The notes under the pieces are model-generated. The model saw only the letters and a list, made by a program, of their open reading frames with translations, was not told the DNA's origin and did not search any database. A DNA stretch of 64,000 bases, from assembly GCF_902686445.1 (NCBI RefSeq), contig NC_062213.1, positions 40,436,741-40,500,740 on the forward strand, read 5' to 3'. The first letter of the stretch is position 1, and every line of letters begins with the position of its first letter. The DNA is from Sciurus carolinensis. Taxonomy: Eukaryota > Chordata > Mammalia > Rodentia > Sciuridae. Below, one piece after another: positions 23,457 through 36,113 of the stretch. The position numbers and the translations under genes are program-made.

Positions 23457-23561
23457 GAGAAAAGAACTAGTAAAATCATGTCCATCAGATAGATGAAAAA
23501 AATGGAGGTCCTGAGAATCTGAACATTTTTCATAATTCAGAAGAAGAAGAAGAAATATATG

Positions 23562-23703
23562 GAGGGCTGGGGTTGTAGCTCAGTGATAGAATGCTTGCCT
23601 AGCATGCATGAGGCACTGGATTTGATTCTCAGCACCACATATAAATAAACGAATAAATAAAGGTCTATCAACATCTAAAAAAAAATTTTTAAAAAACAAA
23701 AAA
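23562..23703 (+). mobile_element. ID SINE
   Basis: Full ID body beginning 'GGGCTGGGGTTGTAGCTCAG', with the squirrel-type 3' region 'AATAAAGGTCTATCAACATC' and an A-rich tail. AATATATGGA-like repeats flank it. Confidence 0.92.
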
Positions 23704-24108
23704 AAATATGGAAATGACACTAAAGACCCCTTCATGGGGTAGTTGTGAGAATTAAGGAAGTGATGTGAGTAAAGAGCCAACGTATGCTAGCTGCACATGC
23801 AGACTGTCCTTCCTCAACTCCCCAAGGCTAGGTAAGAGCAGGGCTACAGCTGTAACTGTGCAGTTGATGCTGCACACAGGCACCTGCCCAAGGAGACAGG
23901 AGAACTGAGAGCCAGGTGAGACCTGAGTCCCACAGACTAAGTCTACCCTGAAAGCCTGAAGTGTGCATTTCTAATTTTCATGAAGTTGCCCATGGTCTAG
24001 CATTGGCCCCGGGCTGGAGCAATGCATGACAGAGTCACAGGTCCCAGGAAGAAAGGGAAGAGTCAGGCACTCCCAGGAACCAGGCTGGTCCCTCTCAGGA
24101 AGCCACAT

Positions 24109-24261
24109 GTGGGGCTGGGATTGTGGCTCAGTGGTACAGCGCTCACCTAGCATATGTGAGGCACTGGGTTCAACCCTCAGCACCACATTTAAAAAAATAA
24201 AGTAAAGGTATTGTGTCCACTGACAACTAAAAAATAAAAATAAAAATGAATTTTAAAAAAA
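24109..24261 (+). mobile_element. ID SINE with perfect target-site duplication
   Basis: The ID body includes 'GGATTGTGGCTCAGTGG'-type head sequence and the squirrel 3' segment 'AAAGGTATTGTGTCC'. GAAGCCACAT is repeated exactly at 24099-24108 and 24262-24271. Confidence 0.95.
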
Positions 24262-24394
24262 GAAGCCACATCTTCCCAGCCTTCTCGTCTGAACTTACTG
24301 CTGGGATAATATAGCCCCATGATTTTCACTTGCTGAGGAACAAGGACACAGTTTAGACGGTGCCAAAAAGGATGATATTAAGTAAAGGCTCTTT

Positions 24395-24554
24395 TCTTTT
24401 TTTTTTTTGGTATTGGAGATTGAACCCAGGGGTACTTAACCACGGAGTCACATCCCCAGTCCTTTTTTCAAAATTTTTATTTTGAGACAGGGTCTCACTA
24501 AGTTACTTAGGACCTCGTTACTGGGATTATAGGTATGTGCCACTATGCTTGGCT
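24395..24554 (-). mobile_element. Composite B1-ID SINE, antisense, internally shortened
   Basis: Poly-T, reversed ID ('GAGTCACATCCCCAGTCC') and a reversed B1 half with a deletion before 'CTGGGATTATAGGTATGTGC'. TAAAGGCTC repeats flank it. The right-hand repeat is also the target of the following L1. Confidence 0.88.
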
Positions 24555-24569
24555 TAAAGGCTCCTTTGA

Positions 24570-25785
24570 GTGAATCAAAGACTTAGACACTAGAACAGAG
24601 ACCCTGTGCCTAAAAGAAGAAAAAGTAGGCTCAAGTCTTCATCATGTCGGCTTAGGATCTGACTTCCTTAACAAGACTCCTAAAGCACAAGAAGTAAAAT
24701 TAAGAATCAATAAGTGGGATGGATTCAAACTAAAAACTTCTTCTCAGCAAAGGAAACAATCAATATAGTGAAGAGAAAGCCTACAGAATGGGAGAAAATC
24801 TTTCTCACAGGCACCTCAGATACAGCACTAATCTCCAGATATATAAAGAACTCAAAAAACTTAACACCAAAAAAAACAAATAACCCAATCAATAAATGGG
24901 GAAAGGAACTGAACAGACACTTCACAGAAGAGATACAATTGATCAACAAACATGAAAAATGTTCATCATCTCTTGCAATTAGAGAAATATAAATCGAAAC
25001 TACTCTAAGATTTCATCTCACTCCAATCAGAATGGCAATTGTCAAAAATACAAGCAATAATAAGTGTTGGCGAGGATGTGGGGGAAAAGGGACACTCATA
25101 CATTGCTGGTGGGTCTGCAAATTGGTGCAGCCACTCTGGAAAGCAGTATGGAGATTCCTTAGAAAACTTAGGAATGGAACCACCATTTGACTCAGCTATC
25201 CCATTCATCAGTTTTTACCCAAGGGACTTAAAGTCAGCATACTACAGTGATGCAGCCACATCAATGTTCATAGCAGCTCAATTCATAATAGCTAAAACTA
25301 TGGAACCAACATAGATGCCCTTCAAGAGATGAATGGTACATATACACAATGGATTATTACTCAGCCTTAAAGAAGAATGAAATTATGGCATTTGCAGGGA
25401 AATGGATAAAACTAGAGAATATCATACAAAGTGAAATAAGCCAATCCCCGCCCCCACAAAAAAAAACAAGGGCCATATGTTTTCTCTGATAACCAGATGC
25501 TGATCCATAGTGGAGTGTGGGTAGGAAAGAATGAAGGAACTTTGGATTATGCAGAGGGGAAGGAGAGGAGGGATGGGATGGTGGAGATGGGAAGGACAGT
25601 AGAATGAGACAGACATTATTACCCTATATACATGTATGATTACACTACTGATATGACTCTGCACCATGTACAACCAGAGGAATGAGAAGTTATGTTCCAT
25701 TTGTGTACAATGTGTCAAAATGCATTCTACTGTCATATATTATCAATTAGAACAAATTTTTTTTTAAATTTTTAATATTTTTTAA
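24570..25785 (+). mobile_element. 5'-truncated squirrel-type L1
   Basis: About 1.2 kb of ORF2 3' end and 3' UTR in sense orientation, with squirrel-specific 3' end text 'AATGCATTCTACTGTCATAT'. Flanking AAAGGCTCCTTTGA (24556-24569) and AAAGGTTCCTTTGA (25786-25799) is a target-site duplication with one mismatch. Open frames of up to 92 codons are ORF2 remnants and are not intact. Confidence 0.93.
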
Positions 25786-26217
25786 AAAGGTTCCTTTGAA
25801 AGGAGGAAGGTATACAGAGGTCCAGCCCCCTGAGAACCCTTTTCTTCTGGAGATCTTTGGAAGCAGGAAGTTCTCCCCAAAATGGGATTTTTATTACAGA
25901 TTTTAGTCATGGTATCAGTATTCCACCAAGCATCACAACTGATTTAAAGGGAAGCCTGGAAAGTCCACATGGAATTATGTGCTAAACTGGATTAGTTCCC
26001 ATGAAAACAAATGGGCAGTTTCCACAATGTCTGGACATTTACAAAAAATACCACAAAGGTTCAAAATGTTGTTGGAGGTTCCAAGCAAGTTTTTCCCAGA
26101 TGGTTCTGAGTTGAGACCATCAAGTCCTGGCAGCCCAAGTGACCGAGTTTTCATCAAGAAAACTTTAGGTCCCTGGAGGGCTCAGAGCCACACGTCAACT
26201 TGTCCCTGGAAGGGCTG

Positions 26218-26402
26218 ATTCAGTGATTTTCAAACTGGAGTGTTCATCTCAAGCCCCTGGAGGACTTTTTAAAAGTTAAGATCAGTGGGCCACACCTCCA
26301 GAACTTCTGATTCAGTAGGTCTTGGATGGCAACTAAAAATTTGCACTTCTAACACAAATTATGGTGTGAAGTGAATGCTGTTGATTCAGAGAACACACTC
26401 TG
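26218..26402 (+). mobile_element. MER5A hAT (Charlie) DNA transposon
   Basis: Very clear: 'CAGTGATTTTCAAACTGGAG', 'TTCTGATTCAGTAGGTCTTG', 'AAATTTGCACTTCTAACAC', ending 'GAACACACTCTGAA'. Nearly full-length non-autonomous copy. Confidence 0.9.
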
Positions 26403-27136
26403 AAGGAAATAGAGATCTCTGGGAAAAAAAAAAAAAGAAGTTCTGAGAATTCTTGACCTCACTATCTCATTGTGAATTTCCCAAAGACAGAAACTAGCCT
26501 CATTTATCTTTTTAGTCCTATGGTTGGAAGCACAGCTAAGTCTTCAGTCAATGTTTCTAGAATTAAATGGAATTCTGGGTGATAGAAAAAGTTTTAGGTA
26601 GAAGGGATTGAGTCAAAGCGGTCAGTCTGAGGAAACAATGACAATCACAAAGTCAAAAAGTTCTAGGTGTAAGTCCTGCTAATGTGATCATAGACTTTAG
26701 GACCCAAATATTTACCATTTTATGAGCATAATCATTTTAAAACTTTTGGTTCCTGAAATCATAGACTAATAAAATCTCAGAGCTGGAGGAGTTCAAATAG
26801 AGTCTAACTCATTCACTTTACTGAGGCTCAAAGTGGTAACTGTACCTCTGCAAGTCCTCATGGCTTATTATGTCAGATCTGGGGCTTAGAGAAGTGTCTT
26901 TTCCACCATTCATGGCAGGTGCCTTTGGATAATTCTCAATGTAATTAGCATTATGATATAAAATTTCCAAATATTTGGGAGCACTCTGAAATATTTTCTG
27001 TGAAGAGTCTTACAGGGCAAGGAATGTCTCTTGCCCTTCCAGAGAAGGGGCACTTGAGCCAGGACAATTTATCTGAGCCTTAGTAAAGTGAATGAGTTGG
27101 GCTTTATTTGAATCCCTCCAGCTCTAAGACAATTTT

Positions 27137-27244
27137 TAAATATATTTCAGTTGTTCACTTAGTTTATTATGTGGTGCTGGGGATTGAATCCAGGGCTTCA
27201 CATGTGCTAGGCAATTGCTCTACCACTGAGCTACAATCCCAGCC
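27137..27244 (-). mobile_element. ID SINE, antisense, perfect target-site duplication
   Basis: Reversed ID body 'GTGGTGCTGGGGATTGAATC' to 'ACTGAGCTACAATCCCAGC'. CTCTAAGACAATTTT occurs exactly at 27122-27136 and 27245-27259. Confidence 0.95.
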
Positions 27245-27514
27245 CTCTAAGACAATTTTAAGCAAAATTTCTACTCTAGCTGGATGACAATGTGCAACCT
27301 CAGAACTATTTCTTCCTCTCAGGGCTGCAGCTTGTCACCAATCAGCCTCCCCCACTCTGGCTAAATTCACTCATGACTATGTGGTAGCATAGTAAATATT
27401 TGGTTTCATCTGCCTGGGGAGATCAGGGCATGTGTGGAGTAGAAAGGGATCAGAATCTCCATGATGAGAGTAAAATAATTTCATTTGGAGGAGACTCCGA
27501 AGTCCTAAGTGAAA

Positions 27515-27665
27515 TATCAGTGGAATCCTGTGATCTCAGTACAATTTCAACTTCTGCCACTTTCTGTGCAAATAGTCTTGAGCATTTCCTTAACCTCTTT
27601 GACCTTCAGTCTCTTCCTCTGTAAAACGGAGAATAACAACTCATAAGACTGAGAGAGACTTGAAG
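27515..27665 (+). mobile_element. MIR SINE
   Basis: 'TTTCCTTAACCTCTTTGACC', 'CTTCCTCTGTAAAACGGAGA' and the following AATAACAA segment fit MIR. Confidence 0.75.
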
Positions 27666-27679
27666 AGAATACAGTACTA

Positions 27680-27935
27680 ATGTATAGATCATATTTATTG
27701 AGTATTTGATAGGTGCTAGAACTTGTCTGAAAGGCATTATGTGTGTTGGCTTATTTATTGTTTGCATCCACCTTAGGGAGTAGGTTGTTACTGTCCCCAC
27801 TTTACATTGGGACTCAGTGAGTGTAGAGGGTGAAATAACTTAACCCAAGGTCTCCTGCCTAGGAGCTTGGATCTGAACCCATCTTGTCTGGCTCTGCTAG
27901 TGTGAATGGCTAATGGGTCACATTCTTACCTACTA
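27680..27935 (-). mobile_element. MIR SINE, antisense
   Basis: 'TTATTGAGTATTTGATAGGT', 'CCCACTTTACATTGGGACTC' and 'AACTTAACCCAAGGTC' follow the reversed MIR order. Confidence 0.75.
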
Positions 27936-27967
27936 AGCCACACTCATACTGGATGTGAAAGATTTTC

Positions 27968-28199
27968 TCTTTTTTTTTTTTTTTCTTTTTTTTTTTTAAA
28001 TACTGGGACTTGAACTCAGGGGCACTTTACCATTGAGCCACATCCTTAGCCCCTTTTTATATTTTTTCATTTAGAGACAGAGCCTCACTAAGTTGCTTAA
28101 GGTCTCACTAAGTTGCTGAGGCTGGTTTTGAACTCGCAATCCTCCTGCCTCAGCCTCCTGAGCTACTGAGATTACAGGCGTGCACCACCATGGCTGGCA
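27968..28199 (-). mobile_element. Composite B1-ID SINE, antisense
   Basis: Long poly-T, reversed ID ('CATTGAGCCACATCCTTAGC') and reversed B1 ('GAGATTACAGGCGTGCACC'). Confidence 0.92.
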
Positions 28200-29003
28200 G
28201 GTTTTGTTTAGACCTTCCATTCCCAGAATCCTCAAGATGCAGCAGGATTGCCTTGGCTCTCTGGGGTCAGTTCTCTCCTTGCCTGGAATCAGGACCTGAG
28301 AGATGTGGCCTAAACTCACCTCCTTCCCACAAAGTGTTTTTCCCCTCGCTAAATGCCTATTTGTGTTTCTTTTAACTTAAAATGATGAAAACAGATGCTT
28401 GCCTCCCTGAATACCAGCAGCCCAGTAACGCAGGCTGCTAGCTGTTCACATCCTCACTCACTTGACAACAGCTGATTGAGAACTTACCAGTGGGGTGCAA
28501 GTTCCCATGGGAGACTGAAGATGGAACAGGTGTGATGGAAAGACAGGGGTCACCGATCTTTGAAAGATTGTGGAGAAGCAGAGGAATACAATCCGGACAA
28601 TGGGTAATGCCTAGGGAAATGGACCTCAGAAAATGTGATGCTTCATATCAGTTCCTAGTCAGTTCCCACCAGCAGATGGTTTGTGGGCGCTCACCAAGAG
28701 AACCGTGAAAAATGTAATGATACAAGTAAAAAAACCAACAGTGTCTGGAACAGTGGTAGAGTGAGTGGATTAGGAACTAGAGTGTGATTTCCAGGCAGCA
28801 TTAATGGCCTGCTTGAAGGTGGTGATTGTGAGACATGTGCATTGTGTTTTGTTGCGGAGACATTTAGCTGCACAGGGACTGGGTGGGTGGGTAGAGGGAC
28901 AGCAGGCAAAAAGTTGTATTTAACCGGGTTATCAAGATGAACCAGAAAGGTCTGTAGTTGACAGAATGACTTCAGTGGTTTTCCATGGTATTTAAGCTGC
29001 AGA

Positions 29004-29140
29004 GGGGCTGGGGTTGTGGCTCAGTGGTGGAGCACTCGCCTGGCACATGTGAGACACTGGGTTGGATCCTCAGCACCACAAAAACATAAATAAATAAAAT
29101 AAAGGTATGCATCCATCTACTACTAAAATAAAACAATAAA
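29004..29140 (+). mobile_element. ID SINE
   Basis: Full ID element: 'GGGGCTGGGGTTGTGGCTCA', 'GGGTTGGATCCTCAGCACC', then the AATAAAATAAAGGTATG 3' region. AAGCTG repeats flank it. Confidence 0.92.
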
Positions 29141-32006
29141 AAGCTGGGGAAGTGGGGATTAGAGGAAACAAGGGATCAAAGGGAGGTGGAAAGATAGCAG
29201 GATAAATGGATCCAAAGTCCAGATAAGGTCACAGAATTATTAGAGTTGATAGACCGGGTGGGCTAGAAAGATAAGAGGTTCCAATTGAGATTAGGAAGAG
29301 ATTGCAGTCACTGTAATCGCAGGGTCAAGGTAAGAGAAGTAAACAGCTGAGATCAGGTGGGGGGCAAGGATATTGCAGAAAAGAAAGTCAAAGCTATTGC
29401 AGGATGATTCATATGGGTATTGAGATCACCAGCAATGAGGACAGGCATACCGCTGCAGAAAGTGGGGTTGAGCCAAGAGCAACAAACGTTCTTATAACCA
29501 GGAATAACCAGAGGGATTTTTTAATTACTTAAGATTGACCGGATACTCTGTGTAACTTGATTAAAAATATGATTAAATTTCATAAAGGGAAATTTTTTCT
29601 CTAAAAAGCTACCTTATTAGAGTTTCAAAGGGACACTGGGAAGAAAAGTTAAAGCTGCTTTATGATGAAAGAGAGAGAGACACACACACAAAGAAAGAGA
29701 GAGAATCATTACAAACCAGCAGGAGTTTAAGGAGCTGGGGGTAGGGGACATGAAAAAATTGTTATTCCTGGATGGAACAGAGAAGGAAAATCCAGGGAGA
29801 TGTATACTTTGGATCTCAACAAGGCACATGATTGACTGGTGAGACAGAAATGTAGGTTCCACATCCGTAGAACAACTAGGCAGAGTGCTATGGAGAGCCT
29901 GTCATTGAAAAAATGACACCTACTGTGTGTCAGGCTCTGGGGTGCAGGAAAAGACTCAATTGTGACAGTCATACAGACAAATAATAACAGGACACAATGA
30001 AGCAGACAGACTAGAGAGATCAACACAGTGTGCTGTTATTGGTAAATTTAAATATATCAAGCCAACCTGGAAAGAGGTCTCCAGGGAGAAGTGGAGGAGA
30101 GGTTGGAAGGGAGGGAAGAAAGAAGAGAGGGAGAAAAGATGACTGGTTCATGGTACAGGGACTCAGGCTTTAGGACAAGCTTAGCAATGCCCCTTTTGTT
30201 TGTTGATTTTTGCACCTAGCAAACATTATTATTTAGTTCTGGCCTTTCTCACTCAGCTTGGACTCTGCCTGAGGATCCTTTCAACACTACACACCAGGTA
30301 CCTTCAGGAAATCTATCAGAGTTGGCACATGAGATGGAATCATTTTGCCAAACTTGCTTTAGAGTCTTTTACTCTACAAACAAAACTAAAGTATTCAATT
30401 TTACCCATTTTTACGAAACCAAATACAAGTAAATTAGCTCATCATACATCTGAGACACTAAGTGGTAAATTACTTCTTCAATGAGATATAAGAAGGGCAG
30501 GCAGACAAGACGGGCCATGTCAACAGTCTACACATGAGCTTCCAGAAAAAGCCACACTTAATGACAGAGGGCTGCTAGGTGGGCACAGAGTCAGACAAAC
30601 AGAAACACTGCAAGGAAATGTTCTCCTTTAAGTGTGAAAGTGGTATGGATCCTCTATCATAAGAATCTAAATAAGGGGAAATTGTACCTTAGGAGCATTT
30701 GACTTGCATGCATTGACTATATGGGCTTGTCAAAGATAGATGGAGAGACAGACAGGCTGACAGCAAAGACGACCACATAACATAGCACCGTGACCCTACC
30801 CACTATTGTACTTTGAACATGTACCCACAGATGCTTGGGATATGGATCCTGCTGCCATCTCCCCAACCCCATGCCACCATGTGGTTCTGTCCCCATGTGC
30901 CTTCGGACCGTAACTAGCTATCAGGACTTATAAATGATTTAAAGGATATTTCAGAGGTAATTTGGACCGTCTTTGATTTTTGTCCCCAGTGCCACCTGAG
31001 CTACAATTCCCCTGTAGTTAGGGCACTTGATTAGGGTGTTATGGACCTTGGCCAGGCCTGGAAAGCTCATAATCAATTCTTCCCTCTCCAATTCCCTTAT
31101 TAGTCAGTCACCAGCTGCTGCGTTACATCACACCCTACACTGTACAATGAGTTGAGGAGCTGTGGCTTTCTTTGAATCAGCTCATGCTCTGTTCACATCT
31201 TCCAAAAGAACCACTGGGGAATATCCTGAAAACTTGGTTATATTATATTAGGGAGACACCCTGAACTACTTAATGGGTCTAGGACATATCTTGGACTTAT
31301 TAGCAAATCATTTCCTACTGGGTAACACTTTCCAAATGTCTTTCCAAATTCTAGGGTAGGCATTTGTGCTTCTCTCTATGTACAATGCTGGGAGGAATCG
31401 TTAATAGACCGAATAATAGAATCAGAATGAGAAGGCATTTCTGAGGGCTGGAATAATGAGCCAAAACTAACGAGATAAAATCCAGTTGGTATAAATGGCA
31501 AGCACTGCAACAAGGTCAAAAATCAACTGTGTGAACCTCAGGAAGGGAGTATCTGGATTGACAGCTGGACACAAGATAAAATCAGGAGCCAAGATGGTCA
31601 ATCCAAGCCTATACGTAGCTCCTCGCACCCGCAGCCCTGCACTAACGGAAGTCACCTCAATCAATACTGGCTCTAAGATCAAAGTTTATCCACAGGATTT
31701 CCACCACCCACAGACTGGAAGGGCTATGGAAAGAAAACAGTGACATCCAGATGACGTTTTCCAATCATGTTATTAGACCCCTCCCAATCTCAATGCCCCA
31801 ATTTTCTCATCAATGGCCCTCCTGGCCCAGAAGAAAGAGACTCTCTTGACAAAAGAGGCCTTAGTCTTCCTACCTTCATATTAGAACTTTCCTGTCAATG
31901 ACTATTTTGATGAGTATCATTGATCCAAATCCAACAGCTGGATCTGATAGCTGTAAGTCCCCAGGACAAATAAGACTCAGGAAACTGTTTGATCAAAGCC
32001 ACCATC

Positions 32007-32040
32007 AGGGCTGGGGATATAGCTCAGTTGGTAGAGTGTC
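32007..32040 (+). mobile_element. ID SINE 5' fragment
   Basis: Only the tRNA-like head survives: 'GGGCTGGGGATATAGCTCAG', then TTGGTAGAGTGTC before unrelated sequence. No A tail. Confidence 0.7.
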
Positions 32041-32084
32041 ATGGGTTTAAGGTCACTAATGTTCAGAGGAGGATGAATTCAGGA

Positions 32085-32440
32085 ACTTATCAGCGCCCTT
32101 GAACAGTCCATGCTCCCTGCCCTCTACCTCCTACCCCATAATGCCCAACTGCCTGCCTATAGCTCCCTGCACTTCATCCTCTCTGCTCAGGATGCCCTCA
32201 ACTGCCTTTTCAGTTTAAGACTTAGCCCTGTGTTTACCTATCTTGAACACCTTTTCCAGTGAACCTCTGATAACCTAAACGACCCTCCTCTGAGCCCTCT
32301 GTACCTGCTGTCCACCTCTGCTGAGCATTCCCCCAGTATCTCATGCATGGAGTTACCTAGCTACATGCCACGTCTTCTATGAATCCCTAGTACCCAGCAT
32401 GGCACCAGGTACCTAAAAACCCTAATCTGGGTCTTTGCTT
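32085..32440 (+). mobile_element. L2-like LINE fragment
   Basis: Pyrimidine-rich sequence with the L2 3' style order 'CTGCTCAGGATGCCCTCAAC', 'CTTTTCAGTTTAAGACTTAG', 'CAGTGAACCTCTGATAACC' and 'TACCCAGCATGGCACCAGG'. Diverged; identification by general resemblance. Confidence 0.5.
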
Positions 32441-32569
32441 ATTCCCTTTGGTGTTATATGTTAGTATGAAGAGACGGGAGGCAAGGAAGAGGGAAGCTGC
32501 AGAAAGCCCTCCATGAACTGGGATAGATTGAGAAAGTGGATCGCTGGAAGTACAATCAAGAACAGACTA

Positions 32570-32752
32570 TGCCAGGGATCCTCAATAGCTTAATGCACCA
32601 GAAACACCTGGTGTACTTATGTAAAATGTGGAATCCTGGCCAGTACACTAGACCCAGTGAATCAGAATCCCTGGGGGTGAGGCCCAGAAATCTGCACTGG
32701 TAATTTCTCCAGGTGTTTCTTAGGCATAAGAAATCTGAGAACTCTGTCCCTA
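32570..32752 (-). mobile_element. MER5A-type DNA transposon, antisense
   Basis: 'GTGAATCAGAATCCCTGGGG', 'GTGAGGCCCAGAAATCTGCA' and 'TCTCCAGGTGTTTCTTAGG' match the reverse complement of MER5A. Confidence 0.82.
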
Positions 32753-32954
32753 GGGACATGTGAACCTGAAAGACCACCCACCAAGAGTCTAAAAGAAAAG
32801 ACAGTGGCAGGATGCCCCATTCCTGTGTCTCAGCAACCTGTCCTCATAACCAGGAATGGAATGACCCAAATCCTGGAATTTCTCATGTCCCCCAATGTGA
32901 ACATTCTGTTCCATGGTGGGATCATGTGCATGAAAGATATGTCTGGTATCCAGT

Positions 32955-33115
32955 TAAGTTCAGACAATAAAGAAATTAGGCACCATTATTGCCCTGCAAT
33001 TACAGATGAGAAATCTGAGACGCAGGTTAAATAGCAAGTCCATGGTCAAGAGGCTGATGGAAGATGATGGGAAAGGAACTTAAAACCCAAGTCAGTCTGA
33101 CTCTAACACCTCCAT
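32955..33115 (-). mobile_element. MIR SINE, antisense
   Basis: 'TACAGATGAGAAATCTGAGA' followed by 'AAATAGCAAGTCCATGGTCA' and 'AACCCAAGTCAGTCTGACTC' is the reversed MIR core. Confidence 0.8.
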
Positions 33116-34600
33116 TTTTAGCATTTGCTCTGTAGTAAGTGACCTTGCTGGAAGCATTTCTTTAAAATATAGCAATGTTCAAGAGAAGAGCCTCCTTATC
33201 CTCCCAGTTACCAGACAGCATATTAATTGGCATCTAGGACTGGAATGAGATCCAGGAGATCAAGAGTACCTCAAGACACAAACTCCCAAGGGCAAATGTC
33301 CCCACTTCACCCTCTGTCCCAGGTCAGTGCCTGGAAGGAATCACTGGGCCTTAGGCCCCAGAGACTCACCTGCGGCACCTTCAAGAGCCCCAAAATGCCT
33401 GCTAATCACTTGGTAGTGATTTAATATACAGTTTTGTCATCCCACAAATGTTTATGGTATTCACTGTCTATAAGCCCCACCCAACCAGATGAGGTCCCAA
33501 CTGGGCCTAATTCATCTTTGTTTCATGGATGCCTGGCACATAGAAGGTAATGAACTGAAGGCACTATGGACAGAACACCGTGCCTGGTGATGTGGGGTGT
33601 TGACATTTCAAAGACACAGCCCTCGGCCTCAGGAGGCTCTTAGTCCAGGGAGTCACTGAGACAAGTATACAGGTGATGGCAGAGGAAGGGAGGGTGAGAT
33701 GAATTATCATTCAATACATATAATACATGCTTAACCAGAACAGTCTAACCCTACATCACAAAGAACAGTCACTAAAGATAGTACTCCTGAGTGAGGGCAC
33801 ATGACCCAACACAGACACACAGCAAACACACTCTACTTTTGTAGAGTTTTTGTAGCTGAGGCTACAAGCAGTAATACACATCCAGAAGGAGGTGATTTCC
33901 ATGGTCAGCCCCACACACACCCTGCTTCCAAGGCTGGATGGAGGAAAGAAAAGGAGGAAGACAGCTGGGGAAGGGGAAGTTGTGGCAGCCAGGCTCCTTG
34001 TCCTGCCAGACTCCCCAGTTTTCTTCTCCATGCTCAGGGTGCTTGCTATCACAGGCCCTTTGTCCCACTGAGCTGTGTAAGCAGCTGTAAATGACATTCA
34101 AGGTGCCACAGCCCATGTGCTTCCCTCAAGAACCCCTGAGAAGGGGTTTGAATGTCAACCTTTATTAAGTTCTTTCTGACATCTACAAGTGGAAAACAAG
34201 TTCACAGACAAAAGTTGAGATTTCAGAATTGCCAAGTTTTCTCTGTGTGAACTTGAACCAGTTATTACCAACAACAGCTGGTGCAGAGAGATGAGCTTGT
34301 CAGGAGAGATTCCCCCCAGATGGACCTTCTTGGTCATGGAGATACGCATAGGAAGTTTCTATGCAAAATACGCTTAGCGATGTCATGGATTGTTTTTGTT
34401 ATTGTTTTATGAAGGTTCTCACAAATGGGCCCATGTTCTTTGAGTAGCAATGAAGCTCCATAAAGCAGAGACATGGGCCAGAGGGGCCCTGAGGGATCCA
34501 GGGTTGACACCAGCTCATATTTCAGTTGTCCCTCCTGACTGTCATAAATTCCTTCCAAGGCCCTCAGGGAGTGTGCACCAATAAGCCAGCAAAATGGAAA

Positions 34601-34620
34601 AGGAAAAAAAAAAAAAAAAA
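34601..34620. repeat. Poly-A tract
   Basis: About 20 adenines with no SINE head attached on either side that I can recognise. Confidence 0.9.
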
Positions 34621-35983
34621 AGGAAAAACATGCCACATCACACCAGTCTCCTCTAGTAACTGTTACATGAGCTGAAAGAAAAGAGGCATCGTATGAGGCT
34701 CAACAACTGTGGTTTCCAGAACCCTGGAGAATTTTCTTTACAAGACAGCCAGAGAGAAGACTGCCCCAGTTTAGCCCTGGAGAAAACAGTTTCCAATGAA
34801 TTGAATTTCCTCACAAGGTAAAGCAGTTTGCTCAAGCCTAAAAATGCCCCTTGTGTCCTCTTCTCAGAGTTTGCTACACAAACAGGCTCTCTCTGAATCG
34901 ATAAAGAGAAGTATAAAAGAGCTCTGAAATAGCCAATGTGAGCTTTCCACATACTGAAAACGTTAGTACTCCCTAACCAAACCCTTCACCATTTCTCTTC
35001 CTTTTTCAAATTGAGAAATGACATGTATTCAAATTGCAATAGCCATACATGCACAAACACCATCCCCTAAAAAGAGATGGTACAGAAGGCACTAGGAAAC
35101 AATTAGGTGACTTTTGCTCTCTGCAAACTAAAAAACAGAGTAAGTGCTTTTCAAAAGCAAACTGGCATTTAACCCACAGGAGTGTTTTAACTTAATAAAT
35201 TGAGCAATTGCCTCATCTGCTTTCTGAGAGTTCAGCAAATGGAAGCCAGAAGCAGAGTAGAGAACTCCTGTGAACAGCAATGCAGGGCGGAGAGGTGACA
35301 GGCAGGAAGAGGGAACCCGAATTATCCCACCTCACTGGATGCAAAGTCTTGGTGTCCCTTCCCTGCAAGAAGGGGGTGCAGGTGTGCACAGAAGTATGTT
35401 ATATGGGGCAGAAGCTTCCACACCCCTGTACCAGCAAAAACAAAGTATGTCTTTGGAGACATTACGCTCATCATTTCCATCTGATTACATTGAACAAAGA
35501 GTACAAAATCCCCCCTCTTTGTGCCAGGTGCTGGGAATACAGCATGAGGACAGTCTCACGCAGGGAGGAGTCCACTGCCTACTAGAGAAGATAGACTCGA
35601 AGACTCATAAAAGGTGTGAACAACTAGGGTTCAAAGCAATGCACTGACCCTGAATCGGGTTCAGGCAGGGGCGTGGGGGTGTCCTGAACAAGGTGAGAGT
35701 ATCATATTGCAACATTCTATTATGATAGAATGAGCAGGCATTGACCAGACAGAGTCTTGGGTGGGCATTTTAGGCAAAAGACCTTATGAGGAGAGGCCTA
35801 TAGGACAAAGGAGAGTGGGACACACAAGGACATGGGTGGCTGCAACCAGTGTGGTACACTGGATCCTGAGGCACAAGATGGGGATGGTAGAGTTGTGTGG
35901 GGAGGAGTGCAGGCACCTTCTATGTCCACTTAGACTTCATTAAGGAGCACATGGGGAGCCGTGAAGGGTTTTAAATCAACCTC

Positions 35984-36113
35984 GGGGGCTGGGGTTATGG
36001 CTCAGGGGTAGAGTGCTTGCCTGGCATGTGCGGAGTCCTGGGTTCGATCCTCAACACTGCATATAAATAAATAAAATAAAAGATCCATCAACAACTAAAA
36101 AATATTTTTTAAA
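35984..36113 (+). mobile_element. ID SINE
   Basis: 'GGGGCTGGGGTTATGGCTCA', 'TGGGTTCGATCCTCAACACT' (intact B box) and an AATAAAATAAAAGATCC 3' region. AAATCAACCTC and AAATCAGCCTC flank it as an imperfect target-site duplication. Confidence 0.93.

Noticed and set aside
24714..25314. Two open frames resembling reverse-transcriptase C-terminal sequence
   Set aside because: They are remnants of the 5'-truncated L1 and are interrupted; listed as a mobile element, not as genes.
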